A stretch of DNA of 64,000 nt from CAXSBR01 sp964236495. GTDB taxonomy: Bacteria; Actinomycetota; Actinomycetes; Mycobacteriales; Jatrophihabitantaceae. The DNA lies in contig CAXSBR010000004.1 in assembly GCA_964236495.1 (NCBI GenBank), positions 62,001 through 126,000 of the forward strand. The letters are read 5' to 3'. Shown one piece after another: positions 1-7,564 of the stretch. The position numbers and the translations under genes are program-made. Positions within the stretch are counted from its first letter, which is position 1. Each line of letters opens with the position of its first letter. A model generated the notes under the pieces. That model saw only the letters and a program-made list of their open reading frames with translations. It was not told the DNA's origin and did no database searches.

Positions 1-37
1 CCAGTGGCCGCGGGTTCGAGCCCCGTCACTCACCCCA
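1..37 (+). tRNA. tRNA-His, 3' part only (cut by window edge)
   Basis: The first 37 bases form the 3' end of a tRNA. The T stem (10-14 with 22-26) closes a TTCGAGC loop. It is followed by the 3' acceptor strand 27-33, a C discriminator (34) and an encoded CCA (35-37). A C at position 73 is characteristic of bacterial tRNA-His, and the variable-loop context resembles that of known tRNA-His genes. The anticodon is outside the window, so the identity is inferred from these features only. Confidence 0.75.
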
Positions 38-40
38 ACG

Positions 41-66
41 GTGGCCCCTGGGAGACCAGGGGCCAC
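41..66 (+). terminator. Perfect 11-bp hairpin after tRNA-His
   Basis: Positions 41-51 and 56-66 are perfect reverse complements separated by a GAGA tetraloop, starting four bases after the tRNA 3' end. There is no T tract, which is common for actinobacterial terminators. It probably ends the tRNA transcript. Confidence 0.65.
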
Positions 67-182
67 GGCCATATGCGGCGCCGATCTACAGCCCGAAGCC
101 GGACTCATGGACGACGCAGCAGGGCGGCCGTCGCTGGACCGGGCGCCTGCTAGTGTTTCCTGTCGGTGCCGGTGGCATCGAT

Positions 183-255
<73 letters not shown>

Positions 256-384
256 CTTCGCGCGAGCAACTTCTACAGACGCCCTCGGGCGCTAGTGGTC
301 GAGTACCCTCGTCGTCTTCCATGGCGGCGCGCCGAAAGATCGCTGTGCCGTCCCAGTGTCGGAGGGATAAGGCACAGTGGTGGC

Positions 385-1470
385 ATGAATCGGGTCGTGT
401 TGGCCGTGGACGGCAACTCACTCGTGCATCGCAGCTTTCACGCCCAAGCCAAGACCAATCTTCGCGACGGCGCCGGGCGCCCGATGTGGGCGGTTCGCGG
501 GCTGCTCAGCCAGCTCGTCGCCGCGGTGGACCGGATCGGTCCGGACGCCGTCATAGTCGGTTTCGACGATCCCGCTGCCAGCGAGCGTCGCACCACGTGG
601 CCGCATTACAAGGCGGCTCGGAGCGAGAAGCTGCCGACGTTGATCGACCAGCTGCAAAGGGCCGCGGACGTACTGTCCGAGCTCGGCATCGCCGTCGTCA
701 GCCCGCCTGGACTGGAAGCCGACGACGTTCTAGCCTCCGTCGCTGCGATGGCTCCTCGGCTGGGTGCCGAGACGGTCATCATGACCTCCGACCGCGACTC
801 CTTCGCCCTCATCGACGAGCACACCCGGGTACTGCGCATCCTCAACGGCGGCGTCGAGGCCTCTCCGCTGCTCGATACCGCCCGACTGGAGATGATGCTC
901 GGCATCCGGCCCGAGCAGTACCGCGACTTCGCCGCGCTGCGTGGCGATCCCTCTGACAACCTGTCCGGTGTGCACGGTATCGGTGCCAAGACCGCAGCCC
1001 GACTGCTGTCAGTCATGCAGTCCGCGCACGACGCCTTCGCCGATGTCGCTGCCGGCGGTGCGCGGGTAAGCAAAGAGGTCGGCGCTGCGGTGGCCCAGCG
1101 GCTCGCCCACCCAGACGCCCACGCGACGTGGCAGCAGAACTGCGAGATCATGCAGATGCGGGTAGACGTAGATGTGGCGTTCTGTCCGTCCACGGGGCCG
1201 GGCCTTCTGCCGCTGAATGCCACCAAGGTGCGTTCGACGTGGGCGCAGCATCAGCTCACCGCCACACTGTCCGGGGCCCTGCGCGTTCTGTGTCGTGAGG
1301 AATCTTCGACGGTCGCTCCACCGGTGCGCGTCGTCTGGCCCCCGCACCGGCAGGACGTCGACGTCGCCCCGTTCTCAGACCGACCGCCGCTGCGCACGGC
1401 GCGCCAGCCGCGCCGTGCGCCTGCTGCTGCCTCGGCGGTATCAGCGGGCAAGCAGCTCAGCCTGTTCTGA
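385..1470 (+). CDS. 5'-3' exonuclease (FEN / Pol I N-domain family)
   Basis: This 361-residue protein matches the free-standing 5'-3' exonucleases of actinobacteria, which are related to the N-terminal nuclease domain of DNA polymerase I and trim flaps and RNA primers. Metal-binding acidic motifs are visible in order: an early DGN, FDDP, EADDVLA and TSDRDSF. A helix-hairpin-helix region with GDPSDNLSGVHGIG follows. The C-terminal 60 or so residues are Pro/Arg/Ala-rich and probably disordered. The ATG at 385 is chosen because the conserved MNRVVLAVDGNS start begins there; a longer in-frame extension to 295 carries no family sequence. No polymerase domain is attached. Confidence 0.88.
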   Translation: MNRVVLAVDGNSLVHRSFHAQAKTNLRDGAGRPMWAVRGLLSQLVAAVDRIGPDAVIVGFDDPAASERRTTWPHYKAARSEKLPTLIDQLQRAADVLSELGIAVVSPPGLEADDVLASVAAMAPRLGAETVIMTSDRDSFALIDEHTRVLRILNGGVEASPLLDTARLEMMLGIRPEQYRDFAALRGDPSDNLSGVHGIGAKTAARLLSVMQSAHDAFADVAAGGARVSKEVGAAVAQRLAHPDAHATWQQNCEIMQMRVDVDVAFCPSTGPGLLPLNATKVRSTWAQHQLTATLSGALRVLCREESSTVAPPVRVVWPPHRQDVDVAPFSDRPPLRTARQPRRAPAAASAVSAGKQLSLF

Positions 1471-1630
1471 CGGTGCTCGGCAACGCCTGGGCACCGCCCG
1501 AGCCGGCGACTGACCTGCAACCGCGCGGCTCGGACCTATCAAGCTGTACCTATCAACCTGGACCGGTATGCCAGGCTGACAGCAAACAGCTGTCACGGCA
1601 TTGCATCGCCACCAAGCAGAAAGAGCCTTG

Positions 1631-2161
1631 ATGACGCACACCACCCAGTCCGCCGGCACCTGGCTGGCCACCGACGAGCTGGACTCGGCGCGCCTGCGCT
1701 TGCCCATCCTCTACATCGACGCGATTCCGGTCCGGGTAGATGCCGGCGGGACTGTTACAGCGGTAGGGCTTCTTCTGCGCGCGAATCAGGAGGGGCAGAT
1801 GAGCCGCGCGCTGGTGTCGGGCCGGGTGCAGTATCAGGAGCGCGTGCGCTCGGCGCTGCTTCGGCATCTGGAGAAAGATCTCGGCCCGCTTGCCCTGCCC
1901 AAAGTGCCGGTGTCCCCGGCTCCGTTCACAGTTGCGGAGTACTTTCCGATCCCCGGCGTGACACCGTTTCACGACCCGCGCCAGCATGCCGTCTCGCTGG
2001 CCTTCGTGGTGCCCGTCGAGGGTGACTGCGAACCTCAGCAGGACGCGCTGGAACTGACGTGGTTCTCCCCCGACGAGGCGCGCACCGAGTCTGTGCTGGC
2101 CGAGATGTCGGGCGGCCATGACGTGCTGCTGCTACGCGGCCTGGCACACGTCGGCGTCTGA
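1631..2161 (+). CDS. DUF4916 / Nudix-like family protein
   Basis: The 176-residue protein resembles the DUF4916 family of actinobacteria, which is annotated as Nudix-hydrolase-like. It has an alternating beta/alpha pattern, with a conserved central YFPIPGVTPFHDPRQHAVSLAF stretch split over residues of roughly 100-125. I do not see a canonical Nudix box (GX5EX7REUXEEXGU), so hydrolase activity is uncertain. The ATG at 1631 is preferred over an upstream TTG because a GAAAGAG Shine-Dalgarno-like sequence lies just before it. The gene stands alone downstream of the exonuclease. Confidence 0.65.
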   Translation: MTHTTQSAGTWLATDELDSARLRLPILYIDAIPVRVDAGGTVTAVGLLLRANQEGQMSRALVSGRVQYQERVRSALLRHLEKDLGPLALPKVPVSPAPFTVAEYFPIPGVTPFHDPRQHAVSLAFVVPVEGDCEPQQDALELTWFSPDEARTESVLAEMSGGHDVLLLRGLAHVGV

Positions 2162-2226
2162 GCACACCCCGACTGAATGGCCTGCTGCTGGACGCACAAC
2201 CGCCACTAAGCCGCCAGGCCGCCGGA

Positions 2227-2278
2227 GCCGGCCACCAGGCCGGCCACCAGGCCGGCCACCAGGCCGGCCACCAGGCCG
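2227..2278. repeat. Tandem 12-bp repeat (4.3 copies)
   Basis: The unit GCCGGCCACCAG is repeated exactly four times (2227-2274) and begins a fifth. It lies between convergent genes, 65 bp after the Nudix-like gene and 45 bp before the end of the FAD oxidoreductase gene. It is non-coding with respect to both neighbours. Confidence 0.95.
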
Positions 2279-2322
2279 CAGGATGACCACCGCGGCGCCG
2301 CACAGCCGCCACCACAGCCAAG

Positions 2323-3555
2323 TCACCGGTCGCTGCCGAGCAGATCGGCGACGACGGCTCGGGCCACCGCAGTTCCGCTGGCCATTGCCCCCTGCAGGCT
2401 CGGCGTGGCCCGGTGATCGCCAGCAACGTAGAGGCCGTCCACAGCGGCCGGGCGGCGCAGCGGCATGCCGGGCATCAGCGCGGGCAGCGCCTCGGTGACC
2501 TGCACCCGAGCCACCAGTTCCCACCGGCTCGTCGACGTGCCGTAGAGCCGGTCCAGATGCCGCCGCACGTCCTGCTCCCGCACCATCGGGTCGAGCACCG
2601 ACGAGCTGACCAGCGTGCATCCCGGCGGCGCATAGTCGGGCACTGCGGGCGTCAGTTCGACGGTGTTCACCACCGGGCCCTGCGCTTCTCCATCCAGGAC
2701 AATCACCGACTCGCCCAACACCGGCTCGGGCGCGCGGTGGTAGAACGTCACCACCGGGCGCATCACCGGCGCGGCTGTTCCCAACCACGCCGACGCGCTG
2801 CGCGGATCGGCGGCAACGACCACCGCGCGCGCCTGAAGCGTTCCGTCCGCGGTATGCACTGAGGTGCGCTCGACGGCGTGTACCTCGGTATTGAGCAGGG
2901 TGGTACCGGCGGGCAGTTGATCGGCGAGCTGATCGCCGATCCGGCCGATCCCACGCGCGGGCAGCACCGACTGGCCACGCACAAAGCTGCGCCAGACCAG
3001 GTCGACGAAGCGACGCGACGTCGCCAGCTCGGATTCCAACAGGACACCGGCCAGGAACGGTCGCAGTAACCGGTCGACCAGATCGGAGGTGATCCCCGCT
3101 GCCTCGAATGCCGCCGCGGAGCTGATGTCAGGCCGAGCCTGGATGCGCGCCGGTGAACCGAACCCTGCCGTTGCCGAGTAGGCAGCCAGCCGGACGAGAT
3201 CAGCCGGGCCGAGCACGCCCGACGCCACGCTCACCGGCGCCGACAACGGCGCACGCAACGGGTTGGCGACGCGGCGCAATCGCCCGTCGTAGCGCACAAG
3301 TGCACCGGGCGTAAGCGCGCGGACGTCGAGTGCGTCCAGGTCCAGCCGCCTGCGCACCTGGGGGTAGGAAGTGTTGAGAACCTGGAAGCCGCGGTCGAGC
3401 CGATATCCGTCCACCTCGTCAGTTGCCACTCGGCCGCCGCAGTGAGGGGCCCTGTCGACGACACGGACGTCCAGCCCGGCTCGGCACAGATCGATTGCAG
3501 CCACCAGCCCGGCCGTTCCGGCACCGACGACGACGACGTCCACCCGCTGCGCCAT
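2323..3555 (-). CDS. FAD-dependent oxidoreductase (amine oxidase / phytoene desaturase-like)
   Basis: This 410-residue protein begins with a Rossmann dinucleotide motif, G11-A-G-T-A-G16, followed by an acidic-ended second strand (VRVVDR) and the CGGRVATD stretch typical of the flavin amine oxidase superfamily. Near the C-terminus a second FAD-contact motif (GLYVAGDHRATPSLQGAM) is present. The family includes protoporphyrinogen oxidase-, carotenoid desaturase- and monoamine oxidase-like enzymes, and the substrate cannot be told from sequence. The ATG at 3555 is preferred to a GTG 18 bp upstream because the conserved strand starts directly after it. No obvious pathway partners adjoin it. Confidence 0.85.
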   Translation of the reverse strand: MAQRVDVVVVGAGTAGLVAAIDLCRAGLDVRVVDRAPHCGGRVATDEVDGYRLDRGFQVLNTSYPQVRRRLDLDALDVRALTPGALVRYDGRLRRVANPLRAPLSAPVSVASGVLGPADLVRLAAYSATAGFGSPARIQARPDISSAAAFEAAGITSDLVDRLLRPFLAGVLLESELATSRRFVDLVWRSFVRGQSVLPARGIGRIGDQLADQLPAGTTLLNTEVHAVERTSVHTADGTLQARAVVVAADPRSASAWLGTAAPVMRPVVTFYHRAPEPVLGESVIVLDGEAQGPVVNTVELTPAVPDYAPPGCTLVSSSVLDPMVREQDVRRHLDRLYGTSTSRWELVARVQVTEALPALMPGMPLRRPAAVDGLYVAGDHRATPSLQGAMASGTAVARAVVADLLGSDR

Positions 3556-3635
3556 TCCAGCGAGCCTAACCACGATCTCAGGACGGCGAGCAGCGCATGC
3601 AGGCGCGACGTCCGCCTCCGACTACTCGAGTCGAG

Positions 3636-3881
3636 CTAGCGCTTGGCGCGGGCCCTGCGCACGCGAGCGAGGATGAGAATGAGCAGAACGCCCGCCACCG
3701 ATCCGGCAATCGCCTTCTTACCCTGCGGCGAGGCGACCTTCTCCAGCAGCGTCGCCTTGGCCTGGTCGGCCAGTCGCTTGGGGCTGGTGCGCACCGCGAG
3801 CTGGTCGACAGCCGACGCAAGATGGCCCCGCGCCTGCTCGATCTCGCGCTGGATCTCAGCCGGAGTTCGTTCGATGGCCAC
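3636..3881 (-). CDS. DUF3618 family small membrane protein
   Basis: This 81-residue protein has a charged, helical N-terminal half (TPAEIQREIEQARGHLASAV) that is the hallmark of DUF3618. It ends with one hydrophobic segment (about residues 58-72) followed by an Arg/Lys-rich tail, suggesting a C-terminal anchor. DUF3618 proteins often accompany phage-holin-like and DUF3073-type stress proteins, but those are not seen here. The function is unknown. The start is a GTG. Confidence 0.8.
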   Translation of the reverse strand: MAIERTPAEIQREIEQARGHLASAVDQLAVRTSPKRLADQAKATLLEKVASPQGKKAIAGSVAGVLLILILARVRRARAKR

Positions 3882-3990
3882 TGCGAGTACCCCAATGTCA
3901 GGTTCGGAAGACGTTTGCGCACAGGCGGTCGCTCAGCGCCAGTGCAGCTTAGTTGACGCTGATCTGCGTCGGCTTCGGTACGGTTCGGAC

Positions 3991-4515
3991 GTGCCCCGAC
4001 TCAGGCCAGGCGATCCCGCTCCGGACTTCACGCTCACCGACGACACCGGGGCGCCGGTGTCGCTGTCGGACTTCCGCGGCCGTCGGGTGGTGGTGTACTT
4101 CTACCCAGCCGCCGGCACGCCGGGCTGTACCACGCAGGCGTGCGACTTCCGCGACAACCTCACCGATTTCGAGCATGCCGGCGTCACGGTGCTGGGAGTC
4201 TCCCCCGATTCTGCCGCTGCTCTGGCGCGCTTTCGTCGCGAGCAGCAGCTCACATTCGCGCTGCTGTCCGACCCTGACTACGCCGTGCTGAGCGCTTATG
4301 GCGCGTACGGAGAGAAGAAGCTGTACGGCAAGACCGTCGTCGGGGTCATCCGCTCCACTGTCGTCGTCGGCGCCGACGGCCACGTCGAGGTGGCCCAGTA
4401 CAACGTCAAGGCGACCGGGCACGTCGACAAGCTTCGCCGCGACCTTGCTATCTCCCCGCCCGCCGTCGCCTCGGCTTTCCCGGGCAGCGGTGCGCCCGGC
4501 ACCCGCACGCTCTAG
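3991..4515 (+). CDS. bcp: Thioredoxin-dependent peroxiredoxin, Bcp/PrxQ type
   Basis: This 174-residue protein would reduce hydrogen peroxide and organic hydroperoxides using thioredoxin. It has the conserved PAPDFTL entry, FYP-A-GTPGC peroxidatic motif with C46, and a second cysteine C51 five residues later. That is the spacing of the resolving cysteine in atypical 2-Cys PrxQ enzymes. The GTG at 3991 gives the normal family N-terminus; upstream sequence in the same frame is antisense to the DUF3618 gene. The last 20 or so residues (SPPAVASAFPG...) extend beyond the usual fold. Confidence 0.9.
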   Translation: MPRLRPGDPAPDFTLTDDTGAPVSLSDFRGRRVVVYFYPAAGTPGCTTQACDFRDNLTDFEHAGVTVLGVSPDSAAALARFRREQQLTFALLSDPDYAVLSAYGAYGEKKLYGKTVVGVIRSTVVVGADGHVEVAQYNVKATGHVDKLRRDLAISPPAVASAFPGSGAPGTRTL

Positions 4516-4548
4516 CCCGATCCCCGCACCGCCCGTCGCGAGCCGTCA

Positions 4549-4700
4549 TTGCTGCTTGAACTTGCGTTGGCTGAATCGGATACGTCAGTTCAGGCAGCAA
4601 GGCGACGCTGGTCCGTGCACAGCACCGATGGCACATCGTCGTTGCTGCCGGAACTGACGGTTGGCGACGGTGAGCACGTCAGTTCGGACAGCAATGTCAC
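4549..4700. repeat. Intergenic inverted-repeat cluster (four copies, two hairpins)
   Basis: Four copies of a roughly 18-bp motif (core TTGCTGCCTGAACTGACG or its complement) alternate in orientation at about 4549-4567 (-), 4583-4600 (+), 4641-4659 (-) and 4677-4695 (+). Copies 1/2 and 3/4 can each fold into an imperfect hairpin of about 14-18 bp. The region is otherwise non-coding. A related motif recurs at 16632-16850. Confidence 0.75.
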
Positions 4701-4800
4701 GACGAAGCCCAGAAGACCGGAGAGCCACCGGTGCGGCGACGGCGCTCCCGTGCGCGTCGTCGCCTCGGTTCTGCGCGACCTCTAGGCTGAGGAGCGCAGC

Positions 4801-4874
4801 GGGGCCGTGGCCCAATTGGCAGAGGCACACGGTTTAGGTCCGTGCCAGTGTGGGTTCGAGTCCCACCGGCCCTA
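4801..4874 (+). tRNA. tRNA-Leu (TAG), short variable loop
   Basis: The acceptor stem pairs 4801-4807 with 4867-4873, with discriminator A (4874). The anticodon stem CACGG/CCGTG encloses a loop with anticodon TAG, which would read CUA leucine codons. The T stem GTGGG/CCCAC encloses TTCGAGT. The variable region is only five bases (4845-4849), whereas bacterial tRNA-Leu normally has a long class II arm. The fold is otherwise good, so I call it a tRNA with a Leu anticodon but class I shape. CCA is not encoded. Confidence 0.8.
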
Positions 4875-4876
4875 CT

Positions 4877-4988
4877 GGCTGTCCGCGCGGGTTCGCCACT
4901 GAAGGCGTCGGCCCTCCCGGGCAGCGCTTCGCCTGACAACCCGCGCTCGGCTGTCCGCGCGGGTTCGCCACTGAAGGCGTCGGCCCTC
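4877..4988. repeat. Two perfect 40-bp direct repeats
   Basis: A 40-bp sequence beginning GGCTGTCCGCGCGGGTTCGC occurs identically at 4877-4916 and 4949-4988 (72-bp period). It starts immediately after the tRNA-Leu 3' end. No gene is present. The second copy lies 20 bp from the end of the Rieske/MBL gene. Confidence 0.93.
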
Positions 4989-5007
4989 TCGGCGGCTTCG
5001 CTGAGGC

Positions 5008-6561
5008 CTAGGCCGTCTTTGCCTGAGCGGGGCTGCTGCGGATGTCCTTGCCTACGCTGGTCAGGCACTTGCCATCGGTCAGGCGCCACTTCCAGCCGTG
5101 CATCTGACAAGTCAGCACGCCGTCGTCCACCGAGCCGAATCGGGTGAGGTCGGCCTTGAGGTGCGGGCACCGCCGCTGGATCACCCAGCCGTCGATCTCG
5201 GTGTCCTCGGGATCGAAGTCACGCTCGCGATACCAGCCCTCGGCGTACTGCAGTCGCTCCTCGTTCAGGCACTTGAAGAACGTGTAGATGAACTCGTTGT
5301 AGGGCCCGATCCGCTTGGCCGAAAACCGGCAGGACAGGAACAGACTGTTTACCCAGTCGATCTCGTGTTCGAACACGAGCTGTTCCAGGTAGGCGCGCCG
5401 GGTGGTGAAGGCGTAGCGCACCTTCTCCCCCGCGTACTCACGTACCTCGCGCCCGACGAAGTCGACCACGAGATCGACGTCGCCACGCTCGTCGTCATGG
5501 GCGGTCAGGCGGATTCCGCCGTTGATGCCCTCGCTCATCAGGTCGGCTTCGGCCAGCAGCGGGTTGAACCACGACCGCAGTTCCTCGAGCAGGTCGAGTT
5601 CGGGATGCGCCCACGTCTTCTTGGCCGCCTCGACCTCGGGCTGCCGACGCGCCTGCATGCCGCGCAGGTAGTTCTCCTTGTCCGCAAAGATCGCGTCGGC
5701 CTCGACGTCGGACATCGCGTGCGTCACCGGATACCCGACCACGGTGGAGTTGAGGGAGGACCCGGGCAGCAGCACGCGGGCATTGTCGCGCCCTTGCTCG
5801 CGCAGCCAGCGGTCGAACACCATCTGGTCGGGAAAGATGTTCGCCGGATCGCCGAAGATGTCGTTGAACGCCCACAGCTCCTCGTCGAGGAAGCAGGGCG
5901 GCCCCGCCATCGGCACGACGATGTCAGCCTTGAGATCGTCGATGTAGCGCAGGGTCCGATCGAACTGGCGCTCACGCTTTTGCTGGCCCAGTGCTTCCTT
6001 GGCCCGGTCGGGCAGCTCGTACACCATCGGAAACCAGATCGCGCCGGAGAACTGCAACAGGTGCAGATCGACGTGGCCCAGCTCGGCGAACACGCCCAGA
6101 TCCGAGGGACGGGCGTCGTTCTGGTTCAGCAACGTCGTCGTTCCGTCGCTCACCCACAGCGAGGAGTCGCCGATCGGGCCGTCGGTGGGCGAGGTCAGCG
6201 ACTGGACCATCACCTGTAGCCCGTCGAGGTCCATCACCTCTTCCGACACCGTCTCGATGAAGTGCTTGAAGCCCAGATCGCGCAACCGGTCGTGCAACTC
6301 CGAGGTGGCGTAGGCGGGCAGCAGCACCCGCGCGTCCTTACTGATGTAGCGGCTCAGATGTTCGGGATCGAAGTGGTCGCGGTGCAGGTGCGACACGAAC
6401 AAGTAGTCGCACTGGCCGAGGGAATCCCAGTCCAGCAGGGAGTTGTCGGGGAACGGGAACCAGGACCCGAAGTACGCCGGATTGACCCACGGGTCGGTCA
6501 GGATGCTGCCGGAGGCGGTCTCGATGAGCATGCTGGCATGCCCCAGGCCGGTTACGCGCAT
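5008..6561 (-). CDS. Metallo-beta-lactamase-fold / Rieske [2Fe-2S] protein, NamH (UDP-MurNAc hydroxylase)-like
   Basis: This 517-residue protein has an N-terminal metallo-beta-lactamase fold with the HxHxDH motif (H58, H60, D62, H63). A C-terminal Rieske domain carries the C-x-H...C-x2-H ligands (C465, H467, C485, H488). This domain pair and length match the mycobacterial NamH family, which converts UDP-N-acetyl- to UDP-N-glycolylmuramic acid, and the related CMP-sialate hydroxylases. The ATG at 6561 is chosen because the conserved MRVTGLGHAS strand starts there; upstream in-frame sequence is antisense to the SDR gene. It lies 152 bp downstream of the SDR gene at the end of an amine-catabolic gene series. 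A role in that pathway is therefore an alternative. Confidence 0.75.
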   Translation of the reverse strand: MRVTGLGHASMLIETASGSILTDPWVNPAYFGSWFPFPDNSLLDWDSLGQCDYLFVSHLHRDHFDPEHLSRYISKDARVLLPAYATSELHDRLRDLGFKHFIETVSEEVMDLDGLQVMVQSLTSPTDGPIGDSSLWVSDGTTTLLNQNDARPSDLGVFAELGHVDLHLLQFSGAIWFPMVYELPDRAKEALGQQKRERQFDRTLRYIDDLKADIVVPMAGPPCFLDEELWAFNDIFGDPANIFPDQMVFDRWLREQGRDNARVLLPGSSLNSTVVGYPVTHAMSDVEADAIFADKENYLRGMQARRQPEVEAAKKTWAHPELDLLEELRSWFNPLLAEADLMSEGINGGIRLTAHDDERGDVDLVVDFVGREVREYAGEKVRYAFTTRRAYLEQLVFEHEIDWVNSLFLSCRFSAKRIGPYNEFIYTFFKCLNEERLQYAEGWYRERDFDPEDTEIDGWVIQRRCPHLKADLTRFGSVDDGVLTCQMHGWKWRLTDGKCLTSVGKDIRSSPAQAKTA

Positions 6562-6713
6562 CAGCCGGTAATTCGCATGGTCGGGCTTGGCTCCATCGTC
6601 TGAGGTTTGTTGGTCGGCACAAGAGCCTCCACGGTAACCCGAGCCACCGACAGTGGCTGTGCTGTCTACGGGCTCCGCTCCTCGCTCCTTCGTCGCTCGA
6701 TGCTCACCCGCTG

Positions 6714-7481
6714 CTACAGCGGCGTGACGTAGGCGCCGCTGATGCCGCCGTCGACGAGGAAGTCCGTTGCGGTGATGAAGGAGGCGTCGTCGCTGGCCAG
6801 GAAGGTGACGGCGGCGGCAATCTCCTCGGCGTTGCCGAAGCGGCCCATCGGGATGTGCACCAGCCGCCGGGCGGCTCGCTCGGGATCCTTGGCGAACAGT
6901 TCCTGCAACAGCGGAGTGTTCACCGGACCAGGGCACAGCGCGTTCACCCGGATCTTCTCCCTGGCGAACTGCACGCCCAGCTCACGACTCATCGCCAGCA
7001 CGCCGCCCTTCGATGCGGTGTAGGAGATCTGGGAGGTCGCGGCACCCATCCGGGCGACGAAACTGGCGGTGTTGATGATCGAGCCACCACCGCGGGCCTG
7101 CAGATGTGGAATGGCGTACTTGCAGCACAGGTACACCGAGGTCAAGTTCACCTCCTGCACCCGCCGCCATGCCTCGATACCGGTGGTCAAGATCGAGTCG
7201 TCGTCAGGCGGGGAGATGCCGGCGTTGTTGAAGGCGATGTCGAGCCCGCCGTAGGTATCGACGGCGGTCTGGAACAGCGCCTGCACCTGCGTCTCGTCGG
7301 TGACGTCGACTTCGACGAAGGTGCCTTCTACCTCCTGCGCGGCGGCGGCGCCGGCTTTGGCGTCGATGTCGGCGCAGACGACCTTCGCGCCTTCGACGGC
7401 GAACCGGCGCGCGGTGGCCAGCCCGATGCCACTACCGGCACCGGTGATGACGGCGACCTTGCCGTGCAGACGATCTGCCAT
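6714..7481 (-). CDS. Short-chain dehydrogenase/reductase (SDR)
   Basis: This 255-residue classical SDR has the cofactor motif TGAGSGIG (13-20), the NNAG motif near residue 85 and the catalytic YTASK (Y154, K158). Family members interconvert alcohols and carbonyls with NAD(P). The gene follows the aldehyde dehydrogenase gene by 83 bp on the same strand. Together with the upstream glutamine-synthetase-like ligase this resembles the Rv2857c-Rv2860c arrangement of M. tuberculosis. Inference from context: it could oxidise the hydroxyl of a gamma-glutamylated amino alcohol to the aldehyde taken by the next enzyme. Confidence 0.87.
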   Translation of the reverse strand: MADRLHGKVAVITGAGSGIGLATARRFAVEGAKVVCADIDAKAGAAAAQEVEGTFVEVDVTDETQVQALFQTAVDTYGGLDIAFNNAGISPPDDDSILTTGIEAWRRVQEVNLTSVYLCCKYAIPHLQARGGGSIINTASFVARMGAATSQISYTASKGGVLAMSRELGVQFAREKIRVNALCPGPVNTPLLQELFAKDPERAARRLVHIPMGRFGNAEEIAAAVTFLASDDASFITATDFLVDGGISGAYVTPL

Positions 7482-7564
7482 GCGGTAGCCCTACTTTCTG
7501 AGGTGGATTGGGTCAGCTTATGAGTTGTGAGGTTCGGTCGGTCGGACGGCTGGTGGAGGCTGGT

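Noticed and set aside
295..384. N-terminal extension of the 5'-3' exonuclease
   Set aside because: Begins with an in-frame GTG but has no family sequence; the conserved start is at 385.
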